Shown piece by piece: positions 11,163 through 22,420 of a stretch of 60,000 bases of DNA (the first letter of the stretch is position 1; each line of letters opens with the position of its first letter). The stretch comes from Owenia fusiformis (lineage: Eukaryota; Annelida; Polychaeta; Sabellida; Oweniidae). The stretch lies in assembly GCA_903813345.2 (NCBI GenBank), contig CAIIXF020000007.1, forward strand, positions 12,149,031-12,209,030, in the 5' to 3' direction. A program made the translations under genes and the position numbers. The notes beneath the pieces are model-generated. The model did not search any database and was not told the DNA's origin. It worked only from the letters and a program-made list of their open reading frames with translations.

Positions 11163-13120
11163 CCATTAGCACTGGTACTTACCTAGTTAACGCTGACGAT
11201 ATGTCAGTGTAACAAGATGGAAGAACTTCCAGGCTTCGTTTTTGGTAAGATATTTTTATTTCTCGATTCTACACCAGTTATGAGTCAAGTTGTGGACAAT
11301 AATTTGGCTCAAAGTTAAGGAAGATAGTCTAGTTTGAGAATATGCAGGCAGTTTTTGCCCACTGTGACAATATTCATGAAGATCATCAAAAAACAGTTCC
11401 CTGGTAATATTTTGAACTGTACGAAATAAAATTGATGAACAGTTTTAAATATTTTTGTTATTTATTGGCTTTAATTTGCTTTAAGTACAAACATTATGGT
11501 TATTTTACCAATGATTGAATACCAAATAATGAATATAGTGTCCTCCAAGATATTCTCTTATTTCAAACCTTCAAACACTGTGAACTTACCGCGCATTTTC
11601 TTCTGTGCATTATTGGATTTCAAATCAACTCAAGAAACGAAATCGATGAGTAAACATAAATACGTAGAAAATGCCTTGTGCTCATAATCCCAGCTGAGGT
11701 TGAAAAATAAATGCAGAGTTTATAAGGTGAATTAAAATTAATATACGATCTACCAGACTCTTCAACCTTGAAGGGAGAATGATCCGATGTCTATTTCGTT
11801 ATTTGGCAATTTTGATTCATTCAGGGATCGGTCAATGTAAATAAGTTTACTATTAAATTTACCAAGCCTACACGCAAATTCCCCAAAGCAGAAAATGATC
11901 AGTTAGCATATCAATATGTAAATTCTTTAACCCCCAATAAAGTTAAATGTAGCCATGAATCGCTAGGCAGTACTTCAGGAAGACACGAGATAATGAATTA
12001 GAAACATCTGAAGCGATGATGGGCTCAGATCTCACTAAAATACACTAGTTTTCCAGTTGCGTCCACAAAACGCAATCACTTTTTATTTCCGGGTCCAAAG
12101 GATATATTTTGCGTGTATGCTATGTAAGGACGGCTTTATTGAAAACACAGCATATGAATTTCGTCAAGATACATTTTGTTTTATTGATCTACTCATATTT
12201 GAATAGACGTTAATATATAATTACCCAGTTAATAAACCATTTTATAATATTGTGAAATGTGCATGGTTTGAGAAACTTTGAAATACATTGAATTGTCTGG
12301 ATTTATATACAGCTGACATCTTTATTGGAAATAATTCATAAAACAAGAACCACAATTTGATAGTTCAAGTCTATGCACTCCAGTAATGCTATCTATTGAA
12401 ATACATGTAAAGTAGAATTATAAAAGACTATTCTTGAAATTAAGCAATCAGAACAAATATTTAACACAATAAGAGTCATTTTCCAAAAGAAGGGGTCCAA
12501 GATCATCTTCTTGGTTCCTCTTTCTAAGAAGAAAGATGCCATGATAGAGGAAAACCTCATTATAAATGAATGAGATACCATTGGCGTCGGGAGCGACTGC
12601 CCCCCCCCCCCTTCCAAGTTTTTTAGAATTGGAAGCCCTAGAGCTAATTAAAGTCAAAGTGTAATAATAACAGAAATGATACTATGTCAGTATATAGTCT
12701 GCATCAAGCATAGGAGATCTCATTTCTCATAAATATTATATTTGATTCTATACCATGTATAGTTTCTCAGGAACCTAACACTATGTAAATACTGTGATGA
12801 AAATTGATTTTTGTGTTTTCGTTTCACCATTACTGGTTTTGATAAGAAATTCCGGAAATAAGGAAATCAATGTAATCATTCTTTTGAAATCGGAAAACGA
12901 AGCCATTTTACAGGAATTTCAGTGGAACTGGTGAGTTTAGACGAGAGGCGGATCAATTATTAGCATGTAATCTTTCATAGGAACTTTGATTTTTAATCAT
13001 TTTCGAGTTAATTGATCTCGTTTTTAGCATTTTAGTGACATGACCATCCACGGAAATTTCATATTATCGCCCATTTGGGGTACCTCAGCGGCATACTAAC
13101 CTAGTTTTTACGCGGTATTA
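11163..13120. other. Intergenic, no gene recognised
   Basis: AT-rich. A Kozak-like ATG at 11217 opens a nine-codon frame that ends in a strong GTAAGA donor, but no matching downstream exon was found (see rejected items). A C11-12 tract lies near 12600. No other structure is seen. Confidence 0.45.
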
Positions 13121-13243
13121 ACCAATCAGATTTATGCAGTCCAAAACGTCCGCGCAGGGCATATAAAAGGAATTTGACCAGTTTGTCAAGTTGTTGTGCG
13201 ACAAAGAATTGACGGATTTACAGACTGGAACAACCACGGGGTC
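13121..13243 (+). promoter_or_regulatory. Candidate RNA polymerase II promoter and first non-coding exon
   Basis: A CCAAT box (ACCAATCAG, 13121-13129) is followed 32 bp later by a strong TATA box (ATATAAAAGG, 13161-13170). At the distance where a start site is expected (about 13190) GC content rises, and 50 bp further on lies a near-consensus splice donor, GTAAGT, at 13244. No ATG-led frame follows, so any transcript would begin with a short untranslated exon whose first intron holds the TTGCA satellite. A plausible acceptor (TTTTATTTCAG) precedes 15913. Expression is inference. Confidence 0.45.
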
Positions 13244-13431
13244 GTAAGTAAGAATATTCTGTTGAGTAATTGACGAAGGATTTTCGATCAAATATCATCC
13301 CAGTTTGTCCATTTTTTTAGTCTGGACATTTTGAACATTGTTTTAGAGATTCATATCGGATTGTATCTATTACTATATTTGCCGAGATTGTGTGTGTATT
13401 TTTGTTCATTATTTTTACTCAACATTATATT

Positions 13432-15850
13432 GTTATTTGGGAGAGTTGCAACCAACTTTGCAACCCCATATCGGTGCAAGGGATATTTGCATCCATAATA
13501 ACCACCTGGAATAGGTGTGAAGGACTTTTGGGAGAGTTGCACTCAATCTTGCAACCCCAGGAGACTTGGGAGAGTTGCAACCAATTTGCAACCCCATATT
13601 GGTGCAAGGAATATTTGCACCAGGTGTGAAGGTCATTTGGGAGAGTTGCACCCAACTTGCAACCCCATATTGGTGCAAGGAATATTTGCACCCATTAAAT
13701 CCACCTGGAGTAGGTGTGAAGGACTTTTGGGAGAGTTGCACTCAATCTTGCAACCCCAGGACATTTGGGAGAGTTGCAACCCAACTTGCAACCCCATATC
13801 GGTGCAAGGGATATTTGCACCCATAATAACCATCTGAAGGATATTTGGGAGAGTTGCACCCAACTTGCAACCCCATATTGGTGCAAGGAATATTTGCACC
13901 AGGTGTGAAGGACTTTTGGGAGAGTTGCACTTGATCTTGCAACCCCAGGACATTTGGGAGAGTTGCAACCCAACTTGCAACCCCATATCGGTGCAAGGGA
14001 TATTTGCACCCACAATAATCAACGGAAGGACATTTGGGAGAGTTGCAATTAACTTTGCATACCCCATATCGGTGCAAGGAATATTTGCACCCATTATAAC
14101 TATTTGGGAGAGTTGCAACCAACTTTGCAACCCCATATCGGTGCAAGGGATACTTGCACCAGGTGTGAAGGTCATTTGGGAGAGTTGCACCCAACTTGCA
14201 ACCCCATATCGGTGCAAGGGATATTTGCATCCATAATAACCATCTGAATTAGGTGTAAAGGATATTTTGGAGAGTTGCACCCAACTTGCAACCCCATATT
14301 GGTGCAAGGGGCATTTGTACCCATGATTGCAACCTGGACATAGGTGCAAAGTATAATAAGAGATATAAAGGACTTGCACCCTGGTTAAGGGACAGGGGCA
14401 AGGTGCACCTTGGTTAAGGAACAAGGGCACATAAAAGGACTTGCACCCTGGTTAAGGAACAGGGGCAAGATGCACCTTGGTTAAGGAACAAGGGCATATA
14501 GAGGAATTGCACCCTGGTTAGGAACAGGGGCACACAGAGACATTGCACCTATGATTAAGGATATTTGCACCCGGTTGCACCCATAGCGTATATTTGCACC
14601 CGATTGCACCCATAGTGGATATTTGCACCCGGTTGCACCTCGGATAAAGGATTTAAGAATACTTGCACCAGGTTGCACCCATATAGGACATTTGCACCCG
14701 GTTGCACCTCGGATTAAGGACATTTGCACCAGGTTGCACCCCATAAGGACATTTGCACCCGGTTGCACCCATAGCGTATATTTGCACCCGATTGCACCCA
14801 TAGTGGATATTTGCACCCGGTTGCACCTCGGATAAAGGATTTAAGAATACTTGCACCAGGTTGCACCCATATAGGACATTTGCACCCGGTTGCACCTCGG
14901 ATTAAGGATACTTGCACCAGGTTGCACCCCATAAGGACATTTGCACCCGGTTGCACCTCTGATTAAGGATTTAAGGATACTTGCACCAGGTTGCACCCCA
15001 TAAGGACATTTGCACCCGGTTGCACCTCGGATTAAGGATTTAAGGATACTTGCACCAGGTTGCACCCCATAAGGACATTTGCACCCGGTTGCACCTCGGA
15101 TTAAGGATTTAAGGACATTTGCACCAGGTTGCACCCCATAAGGACATTTGCACCCGGTTGCACCTCGGATTAAGGATTTAAGGATACTTGCACCAGGTTG
15201 CACCCCATAAGGACATTTGCACCCGGTTGCACCTCGGATTAAGGATTTAAGGACATTTGCACCAGGTTGCACCCCATAAGGACATTTGCACCCGGTTGCA
15301 CCTCGGATTAAGGATTTAAGGACGTTTGCACCTGATTGCAACTTGGATAATGGAATATAGAGGACTTGCACCCTGGTTAAGGAACAGGGGCAAGATGCAC
15401 CTTGGTTAAGGAACAGGGGCAAGATGCACCTTGGTTAGGAACAAGGGCATATAAGGGAATTGCAAACTGGACATAGGTGCAAAGTTTAATAAGGGCATAT
15501 AAAGGACTTGCACCCTGGTTAAGGGACAGGGGCAAGGTGCACCTTGGTTAAGGAACAAGGGCACATAAAGGACTTGCACCCTGGTTAAGGAACAGGGGCA
15601 AGATGCACCTTGATTAAGGAACAAGGGCACATAAAGGACTTGCACCCTGGTTAAGGAACAGGGGCAAGATGCACCTTGATTAAGGAACAAGGGCATATAG
15701 AGGAGTTGCACCCTGGTTAGGAACAGGGGCACACAGAAACATTGCACCTATGATCAAGAGATATAAGGGCTTTTGCACCCATTGAGTAGGATCGTTGCAC
15801 CCGATTGCAACTTGGATTCCGGATTTTAAGAATATTTGCACCAGGTTGTA
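13432..15850. repeat. 2.4-kb compound satellite based on TTGCA/TGCAA
   Basis: Block A (13432-14330) repeats about 70-90-bp units with GGGAGAGTTGCA and GCAACCCCATATCGGTGCA; I count 13 GAGAGTTGCA starts. Block B (about 14340-14560 and again 15355-15750) repeats ACTTGCACCCTGGTTAAGG with CAGGGGCAAGATGCACC. Block C (about 14560-15340) repeats TTTGCACCCGGTTGCACC and CAGGTTGCACCCCATAAGGA. All blocks share the core TTGCA(C/A), so B flanks C and all three derive from one short ancestor. Long frames across it on both strands are repeat artefacts with Cys/Leu/Pro-biased, non-protein-like content. Confidence 0.95.
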
Positions 15851-17021
15851 CATTAATAAACTTGATAAGTAGACAGTGGGGTCCCGTGGCCAGGAGCGCC
15901 ATTTTATTTCAGGACAGACAACGGAATACAAAGACAAGAGCTGCATCCCACAATTGCTGAAGAAGACACAAACAAAGACATCTAATTGTTTAATATGAGT
16001 TCATGATTATTTTATGTGGCGACTTTACTGTTTAGAGACATTCAAGTGATATCAACCTTTATCTTTTGCTGGAACTTATCAAAGTGATATCCTCTTTTGA
16101 TCTTACTTTCTTATAGTAACTTTAAAGACATTCAAGTGACATCACATGTTTTTCTGCCTTAAGGCATTAGTGATTGAGCTCGACTTTGTACATAATTTTC
16201 TATTGTTTCTAAAGCATTGTTTGGCTCATAAAGAGCAAATATATAACTTTACTTTTATTCTGTACTTGAATGTTCATTGTTGTATTGTAGTGAGTTCCAG
16301 AGGGAACTTGTGTAGTGCAAACCCAGATTGCGTAATACTTTCTTTCCCCTTGCATTCCCTTGGAGTAACATCTCAGGCGACTGTAGCGAGTGGAGTCAAC
16401 GCCGCTCCGTATAATCCCGCAATTAAGTAACACGCGGGAGAGTCCACCTTCCCCGCATTTTCCCCGCATTCCTGACCCTTTGGGAAAAACGTTACAATAC
16501 TTTGAAAAATAAGTGCAAAATGTATATTTTAGTAAAAGTCAAAGTTTTTTAGTTAAAGTTATGTTTTCTAAAAACACATTTTTCTTGTTTTTATTATTTG
16601 GAATGTTGTGCTGAGATATGCTCAAAATGCACCGGTCAAATTTGAAAATTTTCTGGGGGCAAGCTCCCTGATTCGCGAAACGCTGCACTTCACGCACGAC
16701 CTATCCATACCCGAAAATCCCCCCTTTCCTTGGCAAATCCTTCTGACACCTACTGACAAAACACAATCAAATCTGCTCTTGCATCTTTACAAACTCCAAG
16801 TTTAATGTTTAAGCGGCTTTACTGGAATTTGATAACAAGATTTATGTGGCACCTATAATTGTCCTCCAATACAGACCCACACACACACCCATAAGTACAA
16901 GACGACAATATAGCACTTTGAATAAGTGCTATAAAATGGTTTGATCGGGATGGTGTTTGACATATTTAGTTCATGTTATTGTAAAATAGACACAATACAA
17001 GGGACTTTATTAGAATCTCAC
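15851..17021. other. Non-coding stretch after the satellite
   Basis: It holds a candidate acceptor at 15912, a GC-richer patch at 16370-16490 with repeated CCCCGCATT words and CGCGGGAG, and a 16610-16740 segment with TTTCTGGGGGCAAGC that looks like a degraded transposon end. No protein-coding exon is recognised. Confidence 0.4.
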
Positions 17022-17180
17022 CTTGATTAAAAATTTACGTTCTGCTTCGCATTTTCTTAACAGTTTCTGGTAGCCTTGCGTTGATGAAAGTTTTAGACAT
17101 CTATCACACAATTCCTTGCATTTTATGAGTGCTTCTGCAACAATCTGGTCTACTTGTATAGAGTTATTTTCTGCCATCAT
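17022..17180 (-). CDS. Orphan first coding exon, possibly C7orf25/UPF0415-like N-terminus
   Basis: On the minus strand a polypyrimidine-AG acceptor (exon from 17189) leads after 9 nt to ATGATG. A 53-codon frame then runs to a clean GTGAGA donor at 17021, phase 0. The peptide is charged and helical, with EALIKCKELCDRCLKL and KCEAERKFLIK. From memory this resembles the N-terminus of C7orf25/UPF0415 (DUF1308), where a Leu/Lys-rich helix ends in ELKFLQKV. The upstream acceptor implies a 5' UTR exon, perhaps at the promoter-like block near 18.7 kb. No continuation exon could be found at lower coordinates on this strand, so the gene may be broken, or the exon may belong to another family. Confidence 0.45.
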
Positions 17181-17389
17181 TCAGCGTGACTGAAAATATA
17201 GTGTGATAAATATGAGAACGAGGCATAAACATGCAAAATGTCACCACATACCATTTGTTGACTGATGCTGAATGCTCAAAACCAACAACTGACCACCACC
17301 ATGAAAAAGGTAAATAAAGATATTTAAATTAAAGATATGTTTTGGATATGTCTCGGAATAGATGTCAAAAGGTCACATTTTCAGATTTA

Positions 17390-18360
17390 CATTATAAACA
17401 TGATCTTTGAACTCTGGGGTTATTCCCCTCTTGGATCAAATCCTATGCTTGGGCAAGAATGTCTGATCAACAAAAATCATTTTGATATATATCAAAAACC
17501 TAAGCTCGGATAGCTCAGTTGAACATTTCTGCAATTCCGGCTTTATAGACACACATATATCAGTTCTATATATAAAGGCATATGGGTGCATTAATTCATC
17601 TAAAGGAATTCTTGGAGATACAAGACGTGACAAAATATTGCATCTGAGATGAGATCAAACAACTTCATATTCTTTACCCTACCTATTTTGCAGTTTAACA
17701 ATCTTGCAAGTATGGATACCATATTTCAGCAGATATTGGACAAATTCATAAAAATATTTTTTATTGATGAAATCCCAATTTAAGTCATCGAAAAATCGGA
17801 AATTGTGTTCTGTGACTTCCGTGTGTGAATATCCCAATTATTCAGATTTTGCCATGGATTCGATTTTAAATGCTTCTAAATGATCTTCTTGTGGTTACAA
17901 TGATTTCTATTAGTAATGTTTTGACTTCCCCGCTTCATAAAAAGAACATTATCACAATTTACTCGACTCGAAAATTCACTTCCAGTCTATCCTAATAAAG
18001 ATATGCATAGCGGAACGCATAGTTCCAAAATAGAATCATCAGAGAAGGTTTTAAACCATGAAACTGACTGCAATTAAACCCTTCAAAGACTGGGTCATGA
18101 CCCACTTACGTGGGTAGGTGGGTACAAGCTGGGAGGTTTTTTATACAAAGCCTGGAAACTTTGAAAGAAAATTTGGAAAAATAGAAAGTGTGAAATATCA
18201 GAATTTCCTGGAGTTCCCATTGACCTCTTACCAGATATACTAAAAGAAGACAGTGTAATGATACTTACCCAAAAAGGCAAGGAAATTAACACATGCCTTC
18301 ATACTCTATAGTGTACCAAAAAATAACATGTGCAGGTACAGTGCTGGTATATATTAATTG
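17390..18360. mobile_element. Decayed relative of the 49.2-50.2-kb foldback element and of its host repeat
   Basis: 17455-17640 resembles the inner part of the foldback arms (TGATCAACAAAAA, GCAATTCCGGCTTTAT, ATAAAGGCATATGGGTGCAT). 18080-18150 resembles their outer end (AAAGACTGGGTCATGACCCA, then GGTTTTTTATACAAAGCC). 18150-18350 matches the sequence that flanks the foldback insertion (48-50 kb) and keeps the target uninterrupted at 18247-18270. A short frame across it is not a gene. Confidence 0.65.
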
Positions 18361-18659
18361 ATCAGTCGTTTAATTGGCATATTTTCTTGAATTTTAACAT
18401 TTAGTATCCCCCACAACTGTAACTCCCACAAACTGCAGAAAAGTATACCCCATAAATCATATTTACCAAAATGAGTGTCTCCAAGGCTTCACACCAGCGT
18501 ATGCATAATGCATTTGTCACGAGTTTGAGCTGAAACTTTTCCAAAATGAAGTAGGCTAAGGGTAGTCTCTGCCAGGTTTGTTTATTGTGGTAAGCTTGTA
18601 AGTGCTCAGAAGAAGAGGAGGGAAAACCCCATGATTCAATTGATGACATACGATTTCCT

Positions 18660-18760
18660 CCTTCGCGCACCTACTTTCCCGGAAGTACTAACCCTCCATC
18701 TTGGTTTTCAAAGTTTTCAAATTGACCTAGTTTTAAACCAATCAACGATCGACTCGCTAA
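18660..18760 (-). promoter_or_regulatory. Housekeeping-type promoter motif cluster (minus strand)
   Basis: Read on the minus strand: a CCAAT-type GATTGG, then CAAGATGGAGG (YY1-like), then ACTTCCGGG (ETS-like), in GC-richer sequence, followed by GTAGGT, a possible donor. This motif combination is common at TATA-less start sites. It could drive the exon at 17022-17180, about 1.5 kb downstream. Motifs are seen; function is inferred. Confidence 0.3.
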
Positions 18761-18883
18761 ACCAATCAGCGACGATCTCATCTCAATACAGATTTACATT
18801 ATAAGCGTATGTCATCTTTGAACCCTGGGGTTTCTCCCCCTCTTGCTCAGAAGCAAATAATTCATGTGCGCAAAATAATCAAA

Positions 18884-19404
18884 TACTGTAGATTGGGTTA
18901 ATTTGGCGCCCGCTTTAATTTGGCGAATTTGGCGAAATTGAAAAATTCGCCAATATAAATCTTCGCCAAAATTTAGAATGAATCCCCGGGAATTATCTAG
19001 GGTCTTTCGTCCAGTGTATTGAGGTCACTTTCGGTTTAGTTTTTTCCAAAAATATGAAAAAATGTCTCTCATAAATTGGCTCAGAACTGGTCAGTTACTC
19101 ATTAATACTCAGGGAAAACTAGAAAGGAAAAGCACGGTATAGTAGCAGCATCGATCGAGGTGCAAAATGTAAAGGATGATCTCACAAAAATGTACAAACA
19201 TGGTGAATATCGCCAGTGGTCCTCAAAAGAAAAAATGAACATATCCAAACATGCTCATTTACATGGTTATTCGCAAACAGCGCGTATGTTTAACATTGCA
19301 TTAACATTTTTTTTATCAAATCCGCCAAATTAAATAGCCGCCAATATGCCAAAAATGGCAAATTCGCCAAATTAAGTAGCGCCAAATTAACCCAATCTAC
19401 AGTA
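18884..19404. mobile_element. 521-bp TIR element, TACTGTA...TTTGGCG family
   Basis: Perfect 26-bp terminal inverted repeats begin TACTGTAGATTGGGTTAATT and continue with TGGCGC. The word TTTGGCG/CGCCAAA recurs many times near both ends. The middle contains ATCCCCGGGAATT followed by TTTCGTCCAGTGTATT. No coding capacity. TA-type ends suggest a Tc1/mariner or pogo relative. Related elements: 20937-21453, 42886-43160 and 46009-46695. Confidence 0.85.
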
Positions 19405-19459
19405 ATCTAATTGGTCTAAACTTTGCTGCACATGCGCACAATGTGTGCCATGTTTTTTT

Positions 19460-19633
19460 CTAGTGATTTCGTTTCGAGAGAATTTGAGCGGCTTTCTCTT
19501 GCTCTTTCCATTTTGTGGCATCAGGAGAATCAAACATTAATTCAATAAGTTCTCTCCATCTCTTCCAATCTTCTGAGAGATTAGGGCCATAAAAGTCTAA
19601 TTCCTTCACTATCTTTGAGTATCCACTTGCCAT
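19460..19633 (-). pseudogene. Retrotransposon gag-like N-terminal remnant, 57 codons
   Basis: An ATG-led frame on the minus strand encodes a 57-residue peptide containing FYGPNLSEDWKRWRELIEL, then WKEQEKAAQILSKRNH and a stop. The L-s-e-n-W-k-r-W-r motif followed by K-E-Q-x-A-x-x-L is what one sees at the N-terminus of gag in many Ty3/Gypsy elements. The rest of gag-pol is missing here and the frame stops where the gag helix bundle should continue, so this is a truncated fragment. A small domesticated gene is possible but unsupported. Confidence 0.45.
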
Positions 19634-20576
19634 TGTTAATGTCTCTGATCTACTTATTCATGTGAGACCACATCTGACATCATGTTGTGTTTTGTATCAA
19701 GACTTTATTATACATCAAACATAATATAAGAACTACATAGTTAATGTGTTTCTAGTAGGAAGCCAGACTTACAAGTGTCTGCTATAGGCATGGTGATCTC
19801 AGTTAAGGGTATCAGATATCTTAATGACCAGTACTGAAACCAGATACATAACACATTCTATCTATCGGATAAGAGTTTCAGGGGTATGTAGGCAAATTCA
19901 TTTTGGTAGGAACACTCTGTTTAGTTTGAAAACGCACCCTATATTATTATCTATCAGCACTGTATATAGCAATTTTTTACCAAAATGTTTTCCAGAGGCC
20001 TCATTATCATCTGGTCGCAAAGCAAAGTCGCATGTGAATCGCATCGCAAGGCAACTATTTCCTAAAAATGTTATTATCATTCCATCGCATCGCAAGTCTG
20101 ACGCAAAGTTATCGATTTTCTGATCGCAACTAAACAAAAAGTTGCGACGCCTTTTCCCTGTCGCAAATCAAATCGCAAATCTAGTTCATCTTTGAGCGTT
20201 ATTTTATCTATGTTAATGGATATTTTGTGGTGTTTTATATCGGTCATTTCACTACCTGTTAAGTATTAATCAATAGTATCGAAGAAATTGTTCAATTCTA
20301 TTTATTTAATATGATTAAAATATACATTTAATTGAGCCTGTAAATCCTTAAAAATCACGTTTGTTTCTAATATTGCGAACGCATCACATAATGTATATGT
20401 CTTAGATTGGTGCCTGCAATATTTCGTGCTCTTTGGAGCATAGGATTTTCGCCAATTAAATATTTATCTAGCTAATAAAGCTTTTTTGGTGAATTAATCT
20501 TGCCACTACTACACTAATGTTCTGAGTATTCCTAGTGCCTCACCTACATCGTTTGCAAAAGTACAAGAACACCAAG

Positions 20577-21547
20577 ATGTTTCATTTCATTCTGGATCAC
20601 CACAATCGTATTGGCCGAAGAGTATTTCGAGATAGGTTTAACCCACTCGATTCAGTAAATGACATCGAGATGCTCCAGAGATACAGAATGCCGAGAGCAT
20701 TGTTAATAGAGGTTATAAACCTTTTTGAAGACGAACTGACACCAAAGAGTAGGAACAATCATTTCATCCCGGGGTTTCTAAAAATGTTGATCACTATCAG
20801 ATTCCTGGCAACTGGACAACTCCAAATGTCAACAGGAGATACGTTTGGCATTAGCCAACCATCCGTTTCCAATATAATTACAGAAGTTGTTACTATTATG
20901 GCAAGGTAAGTTAAGAATATGTAGTTTTCTTTTAACTACTGTACTCCGGGTATTGTTCGCGTGCGATTTAATTTCGCTTTGTTCGCGGATATAGTAAAAT
21001 CGCGAACATTTATCGTCGCGAAATTTGTCTTTTAAATCCCCGGGGATTTGAAACGGGACTTTTGATATGTTACGTTCGGTGTAAAACGTTTCGTCTAGTG
21101 TTGTTTGGTGATAATTCAAAAAAGGCCTAAAATGTCTAACATTTTGAATTGGCTTATTAGGCCAACAAAGGCAAGAACTGTTGACAACAATGATATCCTA
21201 CAAATTGAAGTTGAAAAAGCCATTCAAGAATATTCAAATAAATGCCCTAAACGTGGGAAATACAAACATTAATCGGATTCTGAACGGGCTAAAATAGCCA
21301 GATATGCATTGATTCACGGTAATCGGAAAAAATTCAACTTGTGCAGTTCGCGAAATGTCATCAACTCAAATCCGCAAAATTAAATAGCCACGAAATTGCA
21401 ATTTTGAAAAATTGCGAAATTTTATAGCGTTGAAATTTACCCGGAGTACAGTATGTTTTTAAAGATTCTGACAATTCGAAACGCATAATATCGAGTGCAT
21501 ATCTCAAAGACATCGTGTATTTGCCATTTAAACCAATTTCTCGGTAG
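20577..21547 (+). pseudogene. Harbinger (HARBI1-type) transposase N-terminal fragment, two exons
   Basis: Exon 20577-20905 starts at ATG 20577 and encodes GRRVFRDRFNPLDSVND, a Y-R-M-P helix, RFLATGQLQMSTGDTFGISQ and SVSNII, which is the DNA-binding N-terminal part of PIF/Harbinger transposases (HTH motif G-I-S-Q-x-S-V-S). It ends at a GTAAGT donor in phase 2. Splicing to an acceptor at 21494-21495 restores frame and gives AYLKDIVYLPFKPISR, then a stop at 21545-21547, well before the DDE residues. The intron holds the TIR element 20937-21453. It cannot make an active transposase. Confidence 0.8.
20937..21453. mobile_element. 517-bp TIR element nested in the Harbinger intron
   Basis: Perfect 16-bp TIR TACTGTACTCCGGGTA. 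Subterminal words TTCGCG/CGCGAA recur in place of the TTTGGCG of its relative at 18884. The middle shares AAATCCCCGGGGATTT and TTTCGTCTAGTGTT with that relative. No transposase. Confidence 0.85.
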
Positions 21548-22420
21548 ATTTTCTCTATAATTGTTTGCTTTCAACACAAAACACGATTTTGTTTAATCAA
21601 TGATACATTGACAACAATGTGCTAGAGCAAAGTAGTAATGGCACTTCATGAAATACATAATTGTCCCATTATTGTTGCAATGGTGCATATCCTGGTAAGT
21701 TTTCATAAACAACACTATCTATATTTATTATTGGTATTAATCAAACTATAAAATAGCTCAAATACACCCTCAGGATACACCCCTTGTATACCAAGGGTGT
21801 GATAATACTTATAAACACTCATAGAATTTAAAGAGTCTTACACAGTTAAAGAGTCTTACACCAACGTGGAGCATATTGAATTTCTTAATCTGTTGATGGT
21901 ATACAATAAAGTCTTTATATTTCAAAATGCGTATGCTATAATTGCCAGAGTTTTATACATAAGAAATAGTAAAACCTGTGTACAGTGAACACCAATATGG
22001 AGCCACAAAAATTTGTTCAATGAGAGATACTAATAATTCTTGTTCATCATTTGTCCAATTCCTTGCCCTCGACATGTTTCTTCGACTACCGTCTGTTCAA
22101 TGTAAATCGATTTGCATTTTGACGCACTTATGTCTTGCACAAGTGTAATGCATGCGCAACCAATCAAATCATATCAATTATTGGATTTCTATCAATTTTA
22201 ATCAATCAATGTCAAAAACTAGCGCCAGTGTCCTTTTAAATTTCGCGCCAAAATACACTCTAGACTTGCGATCGCAACTTACGTTTTAATTGTTTTGCGA
22301 TTGCTTTGCATCTGCGATTGCGCTCAATTGATACTATCACGCGTCGCATGCGTTACGAATTGCGATCGCAATCGCATCGCAGACGCAACTATTTGCGACC
22401 AGATGATAATGAGGCCTCTG

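Larger units (their letters stand above)
19993..22420 (+). mobile_element. 2.4-kb PIF/Harbinger element, decayed
   Basis: Inverted ends AGGCCTCATTATCATCTGGT and CCAGATGATAATGAGGCCT are followed inward by dense TCGCA/TTGCGA words at both ends (about 20010-20180 and 22265-22405), probably transposase-binding subterminal repeats. The flanks read CAG on the left and CTG on the right, near a 3-bp CWG duplication. Inside is the start of a Harbinger transposase (20577-21547) and a nested 517-bp TIR element. The catalytic DDE part of the transposase is absent, so it is non-autonomous now. Confidence 0.8.

Noticed and set aside
11217-11244. Possible first coding exon MEELPGFVF with Kozak ATG and GTAAGA donor
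   Set aside because: It recalls the ELPGF motif of DCAF4, but nine codons are too few and no following exon with the expected RYF motif or WD repeats was found in the next 12 kb.
13633-15422. Long minus-strand frames (265 and 193 codons) across the TTGCA satellite
   Set aside because: They are readings of tandem repeats, with Cys/Gln/Leu-Gly periodicity copied from the DNA unit, equivalents in several frames and no conserved domain.
13432-15850. CRISPR-like array
   Set aside because: Repeats are direct but adjacent without unique spacers of constant length, unit length varies, and the genome is eukaryotic.
15860-16500. Possible LTR end and primer-binding site near GTGGCGACTTTACTG and the GC-rich patch
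   Set aside because: No second LTR, no TG...CA-bounded repeat pair and no pol domain could be found in the window.
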